Source: Welwitschia mirabilis (lineage: Eukaryota > Gnetophyta > Gnetopsida > Welwitschiales). Taken from it: 22,689 nt of DNA. The stretch is taken from NCBI GenBank assembly GCA_051453625.1, contig JBOZIK010000001.1:281969638-281992326 (forward strand), given 5' to 3'. This document shows, in pieces, positions 1 through 11,013 of this stretch; position 1 is the stretch's first letter; every line of letters begins with the position of its first letter. The notes below the pieces were generated by a model. It was not told where the DNA came from, did not search any database, and saw only the letters and a list, made by a program, of their open reading frames with translations. Both the position numbers and the translations under genes were made by a program.

Positions 1-480
1 ATTATGAAGTATATTATACTATACATGCACTATAGTATTTTTACTATATAATACAAGGTAATACAATATAACTTAATTTATAATATAATACGATTACAAT
101 AGAATACCATATAATGTAATACTCTATACATATTTATGTATAGCATAGTTAGTGCATGGTGAAAGACAATAACCCTAGAAATTGGCTCTCATACTAAAAT
201 TCAGTGATATAATACATACATAGAAAACAGTATAATAATATAATGTTAATAGATAAAAATGTATCCTAAAGAAAAAAAGAAAAACATATAATATAATAAT
301 GCATATAGTTAGAAAGAGTGGATAGATTTCTAACATATATTACTACTGTTTCAGACACTAAATGATATGTTTAAAGTTCATATCTTTTTTTTGGGGTTTT
401 TTTTTTTTCAAGATAGAAAAAAAAAATAATAAGAAAGAAGTGTAAAAGACACTTACTTGCTATTAATAATTTCAGTCTTA
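1..480. other. AT-rich low-complexity flank
   Basis: This stretch is almost entirely A and T. Short words such as TAATAC and TATAATAC recur through the first 140 bases. Two T runs (384-392 and 397-408) are followed by an A run (417-426), so the segment could fold back on itself. No coding frame, RNA gene or recognisable transposon end was found. It reads as decayed intergenic DNA. Confidence 0.6.
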
Positions 481-1640
481 TGGAGATTAATATGTTGAAA
501 ATCTTCTTTTTGCTTGTGTGTTTCCCCTCGCGGTTTCTTCTTGCTTATGTATTTTTGCTAGCATTTGCACAAAAGTTTGATGTGTTTCCCATTTACATGA
601 TCACATCTCTCACTGAGTGTTCATTGAAACCATAGTCCATGTGAAAGCATCTTCATTTGTGCATCTACTTTCTACTCCTCTGTGAGTTTGTAGTAGCATC
701 CCTGTCCATCGCTGCGATCCAACTCGCAGACGTGTTGACAGCTGCACCCCACAGTTTTGCCTTGTGCTCCTACTCCTACCCATGCTTACATCTCTACTTG
801 CAACCGCACCTTGTTTGCAATCCTACATGCTGCCATTCTAGCAAATGTGATCTTAAAACACCTAGAATACTCCTATCTACGCGGAGGTTTCTTTTTCCTA
901 TGCCTTGCTTCTTGCCTCTTTCGTGCCTTCTTCTCATTGCGTTTCCTATTCGCTTCATTTGTGTTTTTCCTTCAACCATTCCTGATGCCTTTGTTTTGGC
1001 AAAACCAGTTAGATTCCAAGAGATGAGAGTGCCTCCCTACCTGACATTCTGCTTGAGCTCTAGCTCTGTGTTATATTAGAGGTGCTATCTTTTGGCTCAG
1101 AGGCCTTACTTGGTGCTAATACAACTCTCCAACATTTTTCTTCTTTCATGCTGTGCTCTCCCTTGTCTTCTCCCTTTGCCTCTCCATCTCCCTATAGATG
1201 CATTTGGAATCTGCCTTATCGTGCTTATTGTGCTCTATTCTCTGCGTGCCCTACATTTGGATTTCTACTTCTTTATGTGGCCAAAATTTCTCTGGCATGC
1301 TCTTGCTTAGTGTCACCCAGCATGCTCGCATGAACGCAGGTCACATTCCTTCCGATTCTGCTGCTATTATTGCTCAGTGTTTGACTTCTCACTAGCACCT
1401 GTGCTTGGGTTCCTCTCTTTTCTGTTTGTATCTCCGTCTTTCTCAGCCTCTAAGTCCTCTATCTTTTCTGATAACATGTAGCGCATTCTCTGGCGACTGT
1501 TTTCGCCTAAGGCTGCCCCTGCGCTGCTTTATTTCTTTGTGCATCACTGGCTTATTTCTCTCTAATTGCCTCTGTTATGCCGCATTACCTTAGTGGGAGT
1601 CGAGTTTTATATCCATCATGGCATTATGAATTGCTTGCTC
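481..1640. other. Pyrimidine-rich, CpG-containing block of unknown nature
   Basis: The plus strand here is rich in C and T and clearly richer in GC than the rest of the window. Several CpG sites survive (for example near 530, 710-735 and 880), whereas the rest of the window has almost none. Open frames of 60 to 140 codons occur in more than one phase, but their translations are runs of Leu, Ser, Cys, Phe and Pro, as expected from any CT-rich strand. No domain, splice structure or repeat family was recognised. It could be unmethylated promoter or intergenic DNA, a decayed gene, or a younger repeat. The composition break is real; its meaning is open. Confidence 0.5.
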
Positions 1641-2010
1641 ACCCTCTATTTTTCTGATCCCCTTTGTCAATAAGTTGAGAACTAAACCACCTGAAGAATA
1701 GGAATTGATGGTGATAGCTAGCAAATTAAATGACATTGTTGGCTCTGTTAATTTGATGAAAAGCTTTGTTAGAATGCCTAGAAGCTCTCAAGAGTCACTG
1801 TGTGTGAGAGAAGTATGCACTGCCCAGCTAGTTTAACATGCCAAGATTTTAACAACATGCTCTGGAAAAATTAATAAAGTCATGGAAGGACAAGTAGAGG
1901 AGCAGTAAAAGAACTACAGTACATTCTCATAAATCTCCCATAAGCCCATGACATACATATGATTTCCAAAATAGAGTTATAATTTGAAATTAGCTAAGTT
2001 TTATATGCAC
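1641..2010. other. Unassigned sequence, nothing recognised
   Basis: Moderately AT-rich sequence between the CT-rich block and the first gap. No coding frame, repeat copy or transposon motif was seen on either strand. Confidence 0.5.
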
Positions 2011-2459
2011 NNNNNNNNNNNNNNNNNNNNNNNNNNNNNNNNNNNNNNNNNNNNNNNNNNNNNNNNNNNNNNNNNNNNNNNNNNNNNNNNNNNNNNNNNN
2101 NNNNNNNNNNNNNNNNNNNNNNNNNNNNNNNNNNNNNNNNNNNNNNNNNNNNNNNNNNNNNNNNNNNNNNNNNNNNNNNNNNNNNNNNNNNNNNNNNNNN
2201 NNNNNNNNNNNNNNNNNNNNNNNNNNNNNNNNNNNNNNNNNNNNNNNNNNNNNNNNNNNNNNNNNNNNNNNNNNNNNNNNNNNNNNNNNNNNNNNNNNNN
2301 NNNNNNNNNNNNNNNNNNNNNNNNNNNNNNNNNNNNNNNNNNNNNNNNNNNNNNNNNNNNNNNNNNNNNNNNNNNNNNNNNNNNNNNNNNNNNNNNNNNN
2401 NNNNNNNNNNNNNNNNNNNNNNNNNNNNNNNNNNNNNNNNNNNNNNNNNNNNNNNNNNN
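2011..2459. other. Assembly gap (449 N)
   Basis: A run of 449 N. The odd length suggests an estimated gap size. Open frames crossing it are meaningless. Confidence 0.99.
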
Positions 2460-2705
2460 AGAAGGGCATACGAGTCTTTATTCATTTATTTAAATCTTAT
2501 AGTATCAACTTTAGGGTATTGTAGTGCATTACCACAGCAACCTTATATTCAAAGAAAGACATTTCTATCATGTCTAGATCCAAGCCCTACCTTACTTTGG
2601 GTTCATACCGAAGTAATAAGTAGACAAGGTTAAATGTTATTGGAGAACTTCAACTATAAAAATTCAATATTACTAGAAGATCAATCAAATCATTGCATCT
2701 AAAAA
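2460..2705. other. Unassigned sequence upstream of integrase copy 1
   Basis: AT-rich sequence between the gap and the first readable integrase residues. In an intact element this place would hold the end of RNase H and the integrase zinc-binding region, but I could not read either here. It may be unrelated flank or very decayed pol. Confidence 0.35.
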
Positions 2706-3535
2706 TATGGGATGTTACATATTTACCCACTATTGAATAATAATAATTACATTCTAGTGACTATAGATTATGTTACTAAATGGGTTGAAGCTATTCCTAC
2801 TTTCATGAATGATGCTTGAACTATTTATAATTTTCTTAGAAATTATGTTTTTTAATGTTTTGATTTTTCTAGAATTATCATTAGTGAACAATGAACATAT
2901 TTTATAAATTAACTTTTTAGGAAACTTCTTTTATCCATTGGAATAGAACAAAAAATATCTTACATTTATCATCTACAAATTAATGATCAAGCTAAAATGT
3001 AAATAGAAAAATTAAGAAAATCTAACAAAAACTTGTGTGTGTTAATAAGAAATCTTGGGCTTTTAAGATTAATGATATTCTTTGGGATTACTATATTACT
3101 TAGGATAATTCCCTTGGTTTTTCATCTTATGAACTTATATATGAAAAATTTTGTCTTTTACTTATTGATGTTTGTTATAACTCTTATTGTGTTTCTTATT
3201 AACTTAATCTTGTAGACCTTTATGAGAATCTTAAACATAAATTAGCCTAATTAGATCACCTATATAAAAAATGTGCTCATGCTATACATCACCAATTAAT
3301 TCACAAATCCTAAGCTAATTTCAAACATGATAGAAAGTTACTTCATAAAAAGTTTGTACCTAGTTAACTTATCCTTTTATACAATACTAGAGTACATATT
3401 TTACATAAAGTTAACCTCTAAATGGTTAAATTCTTATCTTATAAAGAAAGTTCATTTTAATGGCTTTATTAAGGTTTTTAACTTAGAAACTAAGGATATT
3501 CAAAACGTTAATGGATAAAGGTTAAAAATATATGA
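2706..3535 (+). pseudogene. pol: Ty3/gypsy integrase relic, copy 1 (Athila-like)
   Basis: This is the broken integrase end of a retrotransposon polyprotein, the enzyme that would insert the cDNA copy into the host genome. The core starts near 2718. The readable motif YILVTIDYVTKWVEAIP matches the block around the first catalytic Asp of gypsy integrases, and that Asp is kept (2766-2768). The block around the second Asp reads IIISEQ then a stop, so the usual Asp is Glu. The region of the catalytic Glu is changed too. The C-terminal domain is readable at about 3380-3520 (KLTSKWLNSYLIKKVHFNG, then FNLETKDIQNVNG), like the KLRSRWSGPF...VNGQRLK end of Athila-type integrases. Several stops and frame changes make it non-functional. 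Gag, protease and RT are not visible in front; a gap lies upstream. Confidence 0.85.
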
Positions 3536-3639
3536 AAAATCTTTCTATGCAATATTGAACATGGTAGAAGAACTTGTTTTTAAGGTTTCCCTTAATAAAA
3601 AGTACTTCCACCCTATCATTGTCTAAATTCTTTCTTTTA
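2706..3639 (+). repeat. Direct repeat of pol 3' end, copy 1 (partner 4587-5520)
   Basis: About 930 bases align almost without gaps to 4587-5520 at a constant offset of about 1880. By eye roughly four bases in five are the same. Both copies run past the end of pol through the shared words CTTCCACCCTATCAT and AATTCTTTCTT. The divergence argues against an assembly duplicate and for two separate insertions of one family. Confidence 0.8.
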
Positions 3640-3739
3640 NNNNNNNNNNNNNNNNNNNNNNNNNNNNNNNNNNNNNNNNNNNNNNNNNNNNNNNNNNNNN
3701 NNNNNNNNNNNNNNNNNNNNNNNNNNNNNNNNNNNNNNN
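3640..3739. other. Assembly gap (100 N)
   Basis: Exactly 100 N, the usual placeholder for a gap of unknown size. It separates the end of copy 1 from the RNase H of copy 2, so the true distance between them is unknown. Confidence 0.99.
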
Positions 3740-4140
3740 GGACTTAATTGGGAAAAAGATTTTCAATTAATATGTGATGTTATTAATTTTACTATGGATG
3801 AGGTGCTTGGTAAAAAGTATAAAAATGATTTTAATATTATATCTTATCATAGTAAAACTCAATCTAAAACTCAAATGAATTATACTACTATAGAGAAAGG
3901 AATATTAGCAATTATCTTTTGCCCAAATACACTTAGGCATTATTTTTTAGATTTCCATATAAATGTTTATACCAATCATGCTATAATTTGATACCTTATG
4001 ATCAAGAAAGATTCAAGTACTAGATTGATTAGATGAATCCTCCTCATACAAGAATTTAATTTTACCATCATTGATAAAGAAAGAAAGCATAATAGTATTG
4101 CTGGTCATTTATATCATCTTTTCTGCCCTCTTTATGATCT
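3740..4140 (+). pseudogene. pol: RNase H domain relic of Ty3/gypsy pol, copy 2
   Basis: This is the RNase H domain that follows reverse transcriptase and removes RNA from the RNA-DNA hybrid. A frame open until about 3990 reads GLNWEKDFQLICDV, then NYTTIEKGILAI, then VYTNHAII. These match the gypsy blocks PDW...CDAS, YTTTEKELLA and VYTDHAAL. The first Asp and the Glu are kept. The Asp of the TDH block is Asn (3969-3989). After a stop the frame continues with RLIR, IQEFNFTIIDKE and IAGHLYHL, matching RLIRWILLLQEF and VADHLSRL. The domain begins straight after the 100-N gap, so RT is lost in the gap. It precedes the integrase of the same element. Confidence 0.88.
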
Positions 4141-5420
4141 TATGATTAATTATTCTTTTCCAGATAAATAACATTTTGCTATTACTTCTACTCATCCTCC
4201 TTCTTAGTATGCTAATATTATTAATTATCTTATTACCATGAAAACGCCACAACATTGAATTTATAATCAAAAAAATCCTTTCTTTACAGAATAGGTGACT
4301 ATGAATGAATAGAGCTAATATTTATCATAGGTTTAAAGACTAAATTATACAAAAATGTATGCTTGATTGGGAAAATTCTAATATCCTTCATCTTTATTAT
4401 GGTGGTATTTATGGATATCATTTTAGTGAATAGAAAATAGCTATGAAATTTGTTCACTCTAGTCTTTTTTGATCTATTTTTTTTTAGGATTCATTTAATT
4501 TTGCTAGAAGGTATAATGTTTATTAGAATTATGGTAGCTTTACTTATGCTTAATAGATACCACTTAAATCCATTCTTAGGAATTGATTTTATATGCCCTA
4601 TTCACCCATCTTTTAATAATAAAAATTACATTTTAGTGATTGTCAATTATATTACTAAATGTGTTGAAGCTATTTCTACTTCTATAAATAATGCTTAAAC
4701 TGTTTGTACTTTTATTACAACTTATATTTTTCAATGATTTGGTTTTTCTAAGATTATCATTAATGATCAAGGAACTTATTTTATAAATTAACTTTTTAGA
4801 AAACTTCTTTTATCCATTAGAATAGAACATAGAGTATCTTGTACTTATCATCCACAAACTAATGATCAAACTAAAAATGCAATTAGCTAAATTAAGAAAA
4901 TGCTATAAAAAATTATCTTTATTAATAAGAAATCTTGAGCTTTTAAGATTAAAGATGTTAATTGGGCTTAGTGTACTACTTAGCATAATTCTCTTAGTTT
5001 TTCAACTTATGAACTTATGTATGAAAATGTTTTTGTTTTAGCTATTAATATATGTTATAACTCTTATTTTGCTTCTTATCAACTTAATTTTGTAAACATT
5101 CATAAAAATCTTAAACATAAATTAGCCTAATTAAATCACATTGTTGAAAAACATACTCCTGTTATACATTATCAATTAATTCACAAGGCCTAAGCTAAGT
5201 TCAGACATAATAGAAAGTTACTTCACAAAAGTTTAAACCTAGTAAACTTATTTTTTAATATAATACTAAAGTGCATCCTTTAAATAACAAGTTGACCTCT
5301 AAATGGTTAGATTCTTATCTTATAGAGAGAGTGCATTCTAATGGATCTACTGAGATTTTCAACTTAGAAACTAAAGAGATTTAGAAAATTAATGGGTAAA
5401 TGTTGAAACTATACAAAAAA
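4141..5420 (+). pseudogene. pol: Linker and integrase relic of Ty3/gypsy pol, copy 2
   Basis: The linker near 4205-4245 (YANIINYLITMKTP in one frame) resembles the ADI.NYLVTG.LP segment between RNase H and integrase in Athila-type pol. Traces of the zinc-binding region follow. The integrase core is readable in one frame from about 4555 to 4695: LGIDFICPIHPSFNNKNY, then ILVIVNYITKCVEAI. The first catalytic Asp is Asn (4645-4647). The second block reads NDQGTYF with its Asp kept. The third reads HPQTNDQTKNA, where the catalytic Glu is Lys. The C-terminal domain is at about 5270-5405 (KLTSKWLDSYLIERV, then FNLETKEI and ING). Stops such as TAA in place of CAA and shifts of frame show that it is dead. 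Module A follows directly, so this appears to be the pol end of that element. Confidence 0.88.
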
Positions 5421-5520
5421 ATCTTTTGATATAATCTTGAATATGATAAAAGCACTTGTTTGGAGGTTTCTCTCAATGAGGAGAACTTCCACCCTATCAT
5501 GGTCTGAATTCTTTCTTAAC
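4587..5520 (+). repeat. Direct repeat of pol 3' end, copy 2 (partner 2706-3639)
   Basis: Partner of 2706-3639 in the same orientation. Similarity ends just after the pol stop because copy 1 runs into a gap, so the true repeat may be longer. Confidence 0.8.
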
Positions 5521-5833
5521 TTATTTCTTTGGTGGATGTTATGATATCACTTGGTCACCCTTTAATCTTGACTCATGTGTTGCTTTATAAAATTTCCATG
5601 ACTAGTATTTGTACTTGGGCATTTTATAGTAATAAGATTGGATTTACCTAGTTTTAAGACTTTCTCAGATCTATGAACTTTACTTTAAAGGAAGATGCCT
5701 TAGTTCTTGTACTTTTTTCTTCAATGATGTAAGGTCTTTAGTTGTTTAATTGTGTTTTTTTAATATTTTATCTCACTTATTCACCTTCAACTTTTTGAGT
5801 ATGTGATCATGTGGGAATTATTTAAGGGGAAAA
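5421..5833 (+). other. Post-pol spacer of element A
   Basis: Non-coding sequence following the integrase relic of copy 2. It holds no readable frame. A purine run at about 5826-5850 (AGGGGAAAAAGAGAGAGG) resembles a polypurine tract but no LTR follows it. It lies where similarity to module B begins. Confidence 0.45.
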
Positions 5834-7719
5834 AGAGAGAGGAAAAAATAAAATAATTACTATAATATATTATATTTATTTTTAAAAAAATATATGGTCA
5901 CCATGATGTCCTACTACACTAGAGTAAATTTTTTGAAAGAAATCTTTTGTAGTATTGAAAGCTATAGGAACTTCACTAGGGATGTTACTTAGCCATGTTT
6001 CATGGGTTCTTCTTTGTCTGACTATGGTTACTCTTCTTTCATCATAATAAGGTTGTAATAAACTTTGAGGCTATGGGATTAGTGTTGTTTTTAGTATCAT
6101 TAAAGGCATTGCTGATTTCTTACACTCTTAGTATTTTTGTATGATCATTTCACTTTTAAGGATTTGGGATGTCAATAAGTGAGTTCATTTCTAAATCGAT
6201 TGTGTTTTTATCATTTATTATTCTAAGCACTTTATCTTTGATATCATCATAATCACTACCTATTTGAGTAGGAGTTTACGAAGTTGATAGATTTTATTAT
6301 GAAATTGTTCTCAAGTGGCTTTATGATGTTTTTTATGGGAGATTGCTAGGTTAGAATTTAGGATAGGTAAATAATCTTCTTCAGGTTTCTTGTGTTCATT
6401 TTCATTTTTCTTTTCTTTGGTCTTTCAGTTTGTTATTTTAAAGTTATTTTTATACTTTTTCATTTTCATCTAGAATCTTATCATTTAGTAGTTTCCTTAT
6501 TATTATTTATGATATATCATTTTCTTTTAGCATTAGAATTAAATAGATAATTTTTTATGTTTTATAGTTTTTATCAGATTCCTTATATCTTTTGGGGTTC
6601 TATGCTCTGTTTTATTTATTTATTTAGTTTAGGTACATTTATTTAGTCACATTATTAGGTTTTAACTTAGTGAGTATTTTTTCATTAGTTCTTTTTTTTT
6701 AATTTTTTATTGTGAGTTTTCTTCTCATTATCTTGTTTTGTCATGACTTTTTATCAGTCACTCTTTTTTGAAGCTTTTTGATAAACTCTATTACCTTCAT
6801 GATAATATCTAATCCTAATTTTCTTAGCTGACATTTTTATTTTTCACAACTTTTTCCAAGTCTCATCATCCACTTCTTTATCTAGATGACATAGGTAGAC
6901 GATAGTGAGATTTTTATGGGGATTCGTTCTAAGGCTATTATTTGGATGATGCAACTAGATGATAATGTAATAAAACTACAAATTTCTTTATTTTACCTCA
7001 TTCTTATTTATTTCTTTATCATTTTTGCCAACTCCTTTGAGATACAACAATTCCCCTAGTTCCCAATAACATGTTGGAACTTATCCCAGCTAGATTCACT
7101 CACCATATTTCCCGATTTTAGTGATTTTTCATAAATTGGGTATGTTTTTCTTTCCATTTTTCAAGTTTTTCTCCTATTTCTTAGCCTTTCAATGCATATT
7201 TTTTATATACTTTGTTTATTTTTCACACTCTTTAATTAGGAACTTACATATATGATTTTCACTATGTATTGTCAAAAGATATAATCAATTATGCATTTTA
7301 CAAGACAAAATTTGGTCTTTACTTTGTGCACTCATTTTCTCACAAACTTTAAGTTGAAACATAGTGGTTCTTTAGCATAGATTGATTAGTTTAATGTATT
7401 CTACATTTCTATCTAATTAGATTTTTCATTTGAATACTTTGAATTTTTACCCTATGTGGAGCCCACCTAAAACACATTTTTTACATTTTTTGTATGTTTT
7501 ATAATTTTATTCACATGACTAGGTAGTACAGAATGTATTTAATTTTTTGGAGGAAGGAGGAATAAGATATATTACCATAATTTTTTTACATTTTTTATCA
7601 TTTTTTAGGGAATTTTAAACATCCACATGATATATTAGTTATTTCTATTAGATCGTGTCTAACTTATTACATATTTGTGATTGAGTAGGCCTTGTACACA
7701 TAGAGCTAGATGGGATAAG

Positions 7720-8932
7720 ACTAACGTCAAAGTTATTGAGTAGGAGGTGGATCCAATAGTACCATTAAAGGTAGAACACATAAAGTCCATGCATCCGCCA
7801 CCTCAACATAGAAGATCTCTTACTATTTAGACTACTACTATTCATGTCGAGAGATTTGTTGAAGACTTTATGAGCCAATTGAAGCTAGAGGTTGATTAGA
7901 CACTTACTAATTTACAACTTTGATGGATTTTAGATGCACATGAGGTATATTATTTTTCAAAGACTATTGAATTTTATGGTATCATGCATCTTGAGCAATG
8001 CCTGATTTTCATGGACACCTTGTAGATATGTTTGTTGATTTAATCTGAGACCACAGGATTACAATTCTTTTAAACTATATTATATTTGTGATACATCTAC
8101 GTGATATTAGAAGTATCCACATACATTTTACTAGTGAAAATATATATAGTACAATATTAGATATTTCAGTAAATTTGATACTAGATAGGTAGGTGTTCTA
8201 GTGACACAATTGATTCCTGCTTCTAAGATTTTGCATAGAGGACTAATTCATAATATTAATCCATCTTTTAATGATAGTTATGACACAGTGGCTCATTTAT
8301 AGATATTGGCAGCATTTAGGCAGGGTGAGTAGATAGACTTACCTACTTTTATATGGAGGAGATTCAGATCCATGATTAAGGCATGACAATTGTAGGCTCT
8401 AGGAGATTCATGCCTCCTCTTAGTCATGTTATATGAATTGGGATACTAAAGACTAAAAGCAAGTAGCATCTTATGCATATTCATGCTTCAGCTTACTATT
8501 TATAGAAAATGAGCATACAAGTACTAGGAGAGGTAAAGAGACCTTGGATTTAAAGACCTATGACTGGCATTTTCTTAGAGTAGATTTAGATCCTCCTGGA
8601 AAAGATTACTAATATCATTATAGATTTCATTAATAGTGGTATCTTAACACTTGATTAGAGGATCTAGATACTTTAACAAAAGATCCATATAGTTGAGAGG
8701 AAAGTGTATCACTCTAAAAAGTAACTAGTGGATTTATGTCATCATGTTATATCTATCGATCAGAGTGTAATAGTTAATCTCCAAAAGGTAAGTTCAAGTA
8801 CAAGAAGATCAGATAATTCATTCTATCTTTACATCTTTAAATCTTTATTTTCCTATGGACCTTGAGCATCCTCCTTCTTCTCCTCTTGCACCTGAGCCTA
8901 CTATTCATTCTGAGTTTATCATGTGACAATGA
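7720..8932 (+). pseudogene. Third ORF relic of element A (post-pol)
   Basis: A broken reading frame between pol and the 3' LTR. Its translation matches that of the module B copy far better than the surrounding spacers do. Shared pieces in order are a VP.KVE...HPPP start region (about 7750-7815), QLIPASKILHRGLIHN (8206-8254), DLPTFIWRR (about 8338-8365) and a C-terminal tail FPMD...EPTIH.EFIM ending at the stop near 8930. Between them are many stops and frame changes. The LHRGLIHN...DLPTFI part reminds me of plant proteins annotated as Athila ORF1 or 'putative plant transposon protein', but that is from memory and weak. No signal peptide or clear membrane segment was seen, so I do not call it an envelope gene. 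Its role is unknown. Confidence 0.5.
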
Positions 8933-9138
8933 GGGAAGTGATCTATAATGTCATCTTTTATATCTTTTCCTACATATTTTGTACTAAAAACTCATGCTTT
9001 ATATATACACACATATTATTTTGAGTTTTAGCATGGTATAATTTCTTTCAATTTCATGCATATTTATCATTTTTATACTTATCAATGAGGATTAGTTATA
9101 TTTTCTTGTGATTATTTTCTTTACATGTTGTACATTTT

Positions 9139-9148
9139 AGTGGGGGAC
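9139..9148 (+). promoter_or_regulatory. Polypurine tract of element A
   Basis: AGTGGGGGAC lies about 210 bases after the end of the third ORF and just before the LTR start TGATTATTAG. Polypurine tracts here prime plus-strand DNA synthesis in LTR retrotransposons. Module B has AGTAGGGGAC at the matching place. Confidence 0.6.
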
Positions 9149-9151
9149 TAC

Positions 9152-9879
9152 TGATTATTAGTTATTTAATGATAATTTTTTTGAAATATTTTATCATATA
9201 TATCTATTTTTTAAGAATAATTTTTAAGCTTACCATCCCCCATATCATCTAGACGATGATAATAGAATGGTCAGTGCATTACATAAGTGAAAACATCAGT
9301 TATCTATTTTTTTATAATTCTATCTATATCTTTGAGATTTCTGAAATTCTTTTTGAGATTATTTTTCAATACCTTAATTGTTCTTATTATAGTTAGATTG
9401 TCTCATAATCATGGTTATCCACCTGGTTTTGTTAGGGATTGATAAGGGTAAGTGGGAGGCTATGTTGAATTGCTAACTTGTATGTATTTAATAGGGTATT
9501 TTGAGTAGTTTTTCAAGATGTTAAATAGGTTTCTATTGTATTTTAATAATAATGGAGAGCTAAGAATAATAATTCAAAAACTTGTAATCTTCATTACATT
9601 TTACAACATTAGAAGCAGTTTACAATATTTCCTATTTANNNNNNNNNNTTGCAAGAACTAAGGCTAACTCATTACATGAACACTTGTAAAAAGCTTATCA
9701 TCCACCTCATTATCCAGATGACTATATAGACAACAAAATACTTAAGAAAAAGAGGATGTCGATTGGGATCAATATGGTAGCTAATCTAGAATTCTTATGA
9801 GTTGGCATGATCTCCTATATCATTAGGATGACTAGTAGGATAATACCTAAAATAATGCTTCATCAAACTTCATGTAAAT
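9152..9879 (+). repeat. LTR A, 3' LTR cut off at a gap
   Basis: It begins TGATTATTAG directly after the polypurine tract. It aligns through the words GGTTTTGTTAGGGA (about 9424) and CTCCTATATCAT (about 9812) to LTRs B and C. The last 850 or so bases present in LTR B, including the expected promoter part, are absent, because the sequence runs into a 100-N gap. A 10-N gap (9639-9648) lies inside. Confidence 0.7.
9639..9648. other. Small assembly gap (10 N)
   Basis: Ten N inside LTR A. Comparison with LTR B at about 13687-13697 suggests that only a few bases are hidden. Confidence 0.99.
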
Positions 9880-9979
9880 NNNNNNNNNNNNNNNNNNNNN
9901 NNNNNNNNNNNNNNNNNNNNNNNNNNNNNNNNNNNNNNNNNNNNNNNNNNNNNNNNNNNNNNNNNNNNNNNNNNNNNNN
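9880..9979. other. Assembly gap (100 N)
   Basis: Exactly 100 N, a placeholder of unknown true length. It sits exactly where LTR A stops and just before module B, so the junction of the two modules cannot be judged. Confidence 0.99.
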
Positions 9980-10022
9980 TATATATATATATATTTATAT
10001 ATATATATAGAGAGAGAGAGAG
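9980..10022. repeat. TA / GA microsatellite
   Basis: A TA repeat with one interruption followed by a GA repeat (AGAGAGAGAGAGA). It borders the gap and probably caused the assembly break. The GA part lies where module A has the purine run at about 5826-5850. Confidence 0.95.
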
Positions 10023-10972
10023 AATAATGACCATAATATATTTGCATAGGCTTTAAAAAATACATATCATCATGATATCCTATTACATTAGGATAAATTT
10101 TTCTGAAAAAAACCTTTAGCAGTGTTGGTAGCTATGGAAGATTTATATATGGTTAGTTGGCCATGCTTCAGGAGTCCTTACTTCTCTGACTATGGTTATA
10201 CTCCCTCATCATAAAAAAGTTGTAAAATACTTTAAGGCTATAGGACTAATGGGGATCTTAGTGTTATCAAAGGTATTACTTGTTTTCTAGGATTTTATTA
10301 TTTTCACATGATCATTTCACTTTTGAGGATTCAGGTGTGCTTTGAGATATGAGTAAGTGAGTTCATTTCTAAATAGCTTTTGATCTTCTCATTTATTATT
10401 CTAAGCACTTGATCTTTGGTATAGTCATAATCACTACCTTTTTGAATGGAACTCTATGAAGTAGATACATTTTGTCATGCATTTTTACTCAGATGGCTTT
10501 ATGATGTCTTCCATAGGGGTTTATAGGTTAGAATTTAAGATAGGAAAGCAATATTTTTCATGTTTTTTCTTATCTTTACATAAGACCTTATCATTTAGTA
10601 GTTTTCTTGTTATTATTTATAACATTTATCATTAATTTTCTTTGAGCATTATAATTAAATAGATAATCTTTAATGATTCATAGTTTTTATGAGATTTCTT
10701 TTTTTTTTTTTGAGTTCTATACATTTTATTATTTATTATTCAGTTTAGGCACATTTGTTTAGTTTTCTTATTAGGTTTAAACCTAGTTAGTATGTTTTTT
10801 TCAACTCTATTTTTAATTTTTTTTTTGAGTTTTCTACATCATCCTGATTTGTCACAAATTTTTATCATTCTCTCTTTTTCAAACTTTTTAATAATTTTTT
10901 TACCTTCACATTGATATCTGAGCCTAACTTACTTAGTTAACATCTTAATTTTTAAGAAACATTTCCAAGTTC

Positions 10973-11013
10973 CATCATCTACCTAGTTATTTAAATAACA
11001 CAAGTGGATGATA
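10973..11013. repeat. Compound inverted repeat in spacer B (matches 6864-6905 in A)
   Basis: An outer pair, ATCATCTAC and GTGGATGAT, brackets a perfect 14-base palindrome, GTTATTTAAATAAC (10986-10999). The matching place in module A has ATCATCCAC, then ATCTAGAT within TTATCTAGATGAC, then GTAGACGAT. Both copies keep a palindromic centre although its bases differ. The difference is C-to-T on both strands. Confidence 0.6.

Larger units (their letters stand above)
5834..9879 (+). repeat. Module A: post-pol spacer, third ORF relic, PPT and truncated LTR
   Basis: About 4 kb that recurs in direct orientation at 10007-13930. Corresponding points keep an offset of about 4040 to 4170. Examples are CATGATGTCCTACTACA at 5902 with CATGATATCCTATTACA in module B, the shared word GTGAGTTCATTTCTAAAT, and CTCCTATATCAT near 9812 and 13862. 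Its order is a T-rich spacer (to about 7720), a protein-coding relic (to 8932), a polypurine tract (near 9140) and an LTR cut off at the 100-N gap. It follows copy 2 pol and is most simply the 3' half of that element. The copies have many substitutions and small indels, so the duplication is old. Confidence 0.85.

Noticed and set aside
657-1079. Open frame of 140 codons in the CT-rich block, with overlapping frames at 757-1026 and 1082-1593
   Set aside because: Several phases are open at once and the translations are low-information Leu/Ser/Cys/Phe/Pro runs, as expected of a CT-rich strand. No domain was recognised.
1984-2493. Open frames across the 449-N gap
   Set aside because: Almost all codons are N; there is no evidence of coding.
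5826-5850. Purine run resembling a polypurine tract
   Set aside because: No LTR follows, and module B has a GA microsatellite at this place. More likely a simple repeat.
9807-10065. Open frames crossing the 100-N gap and TA repeat
   Set aside because: They consist of N and a microsatellite translation.
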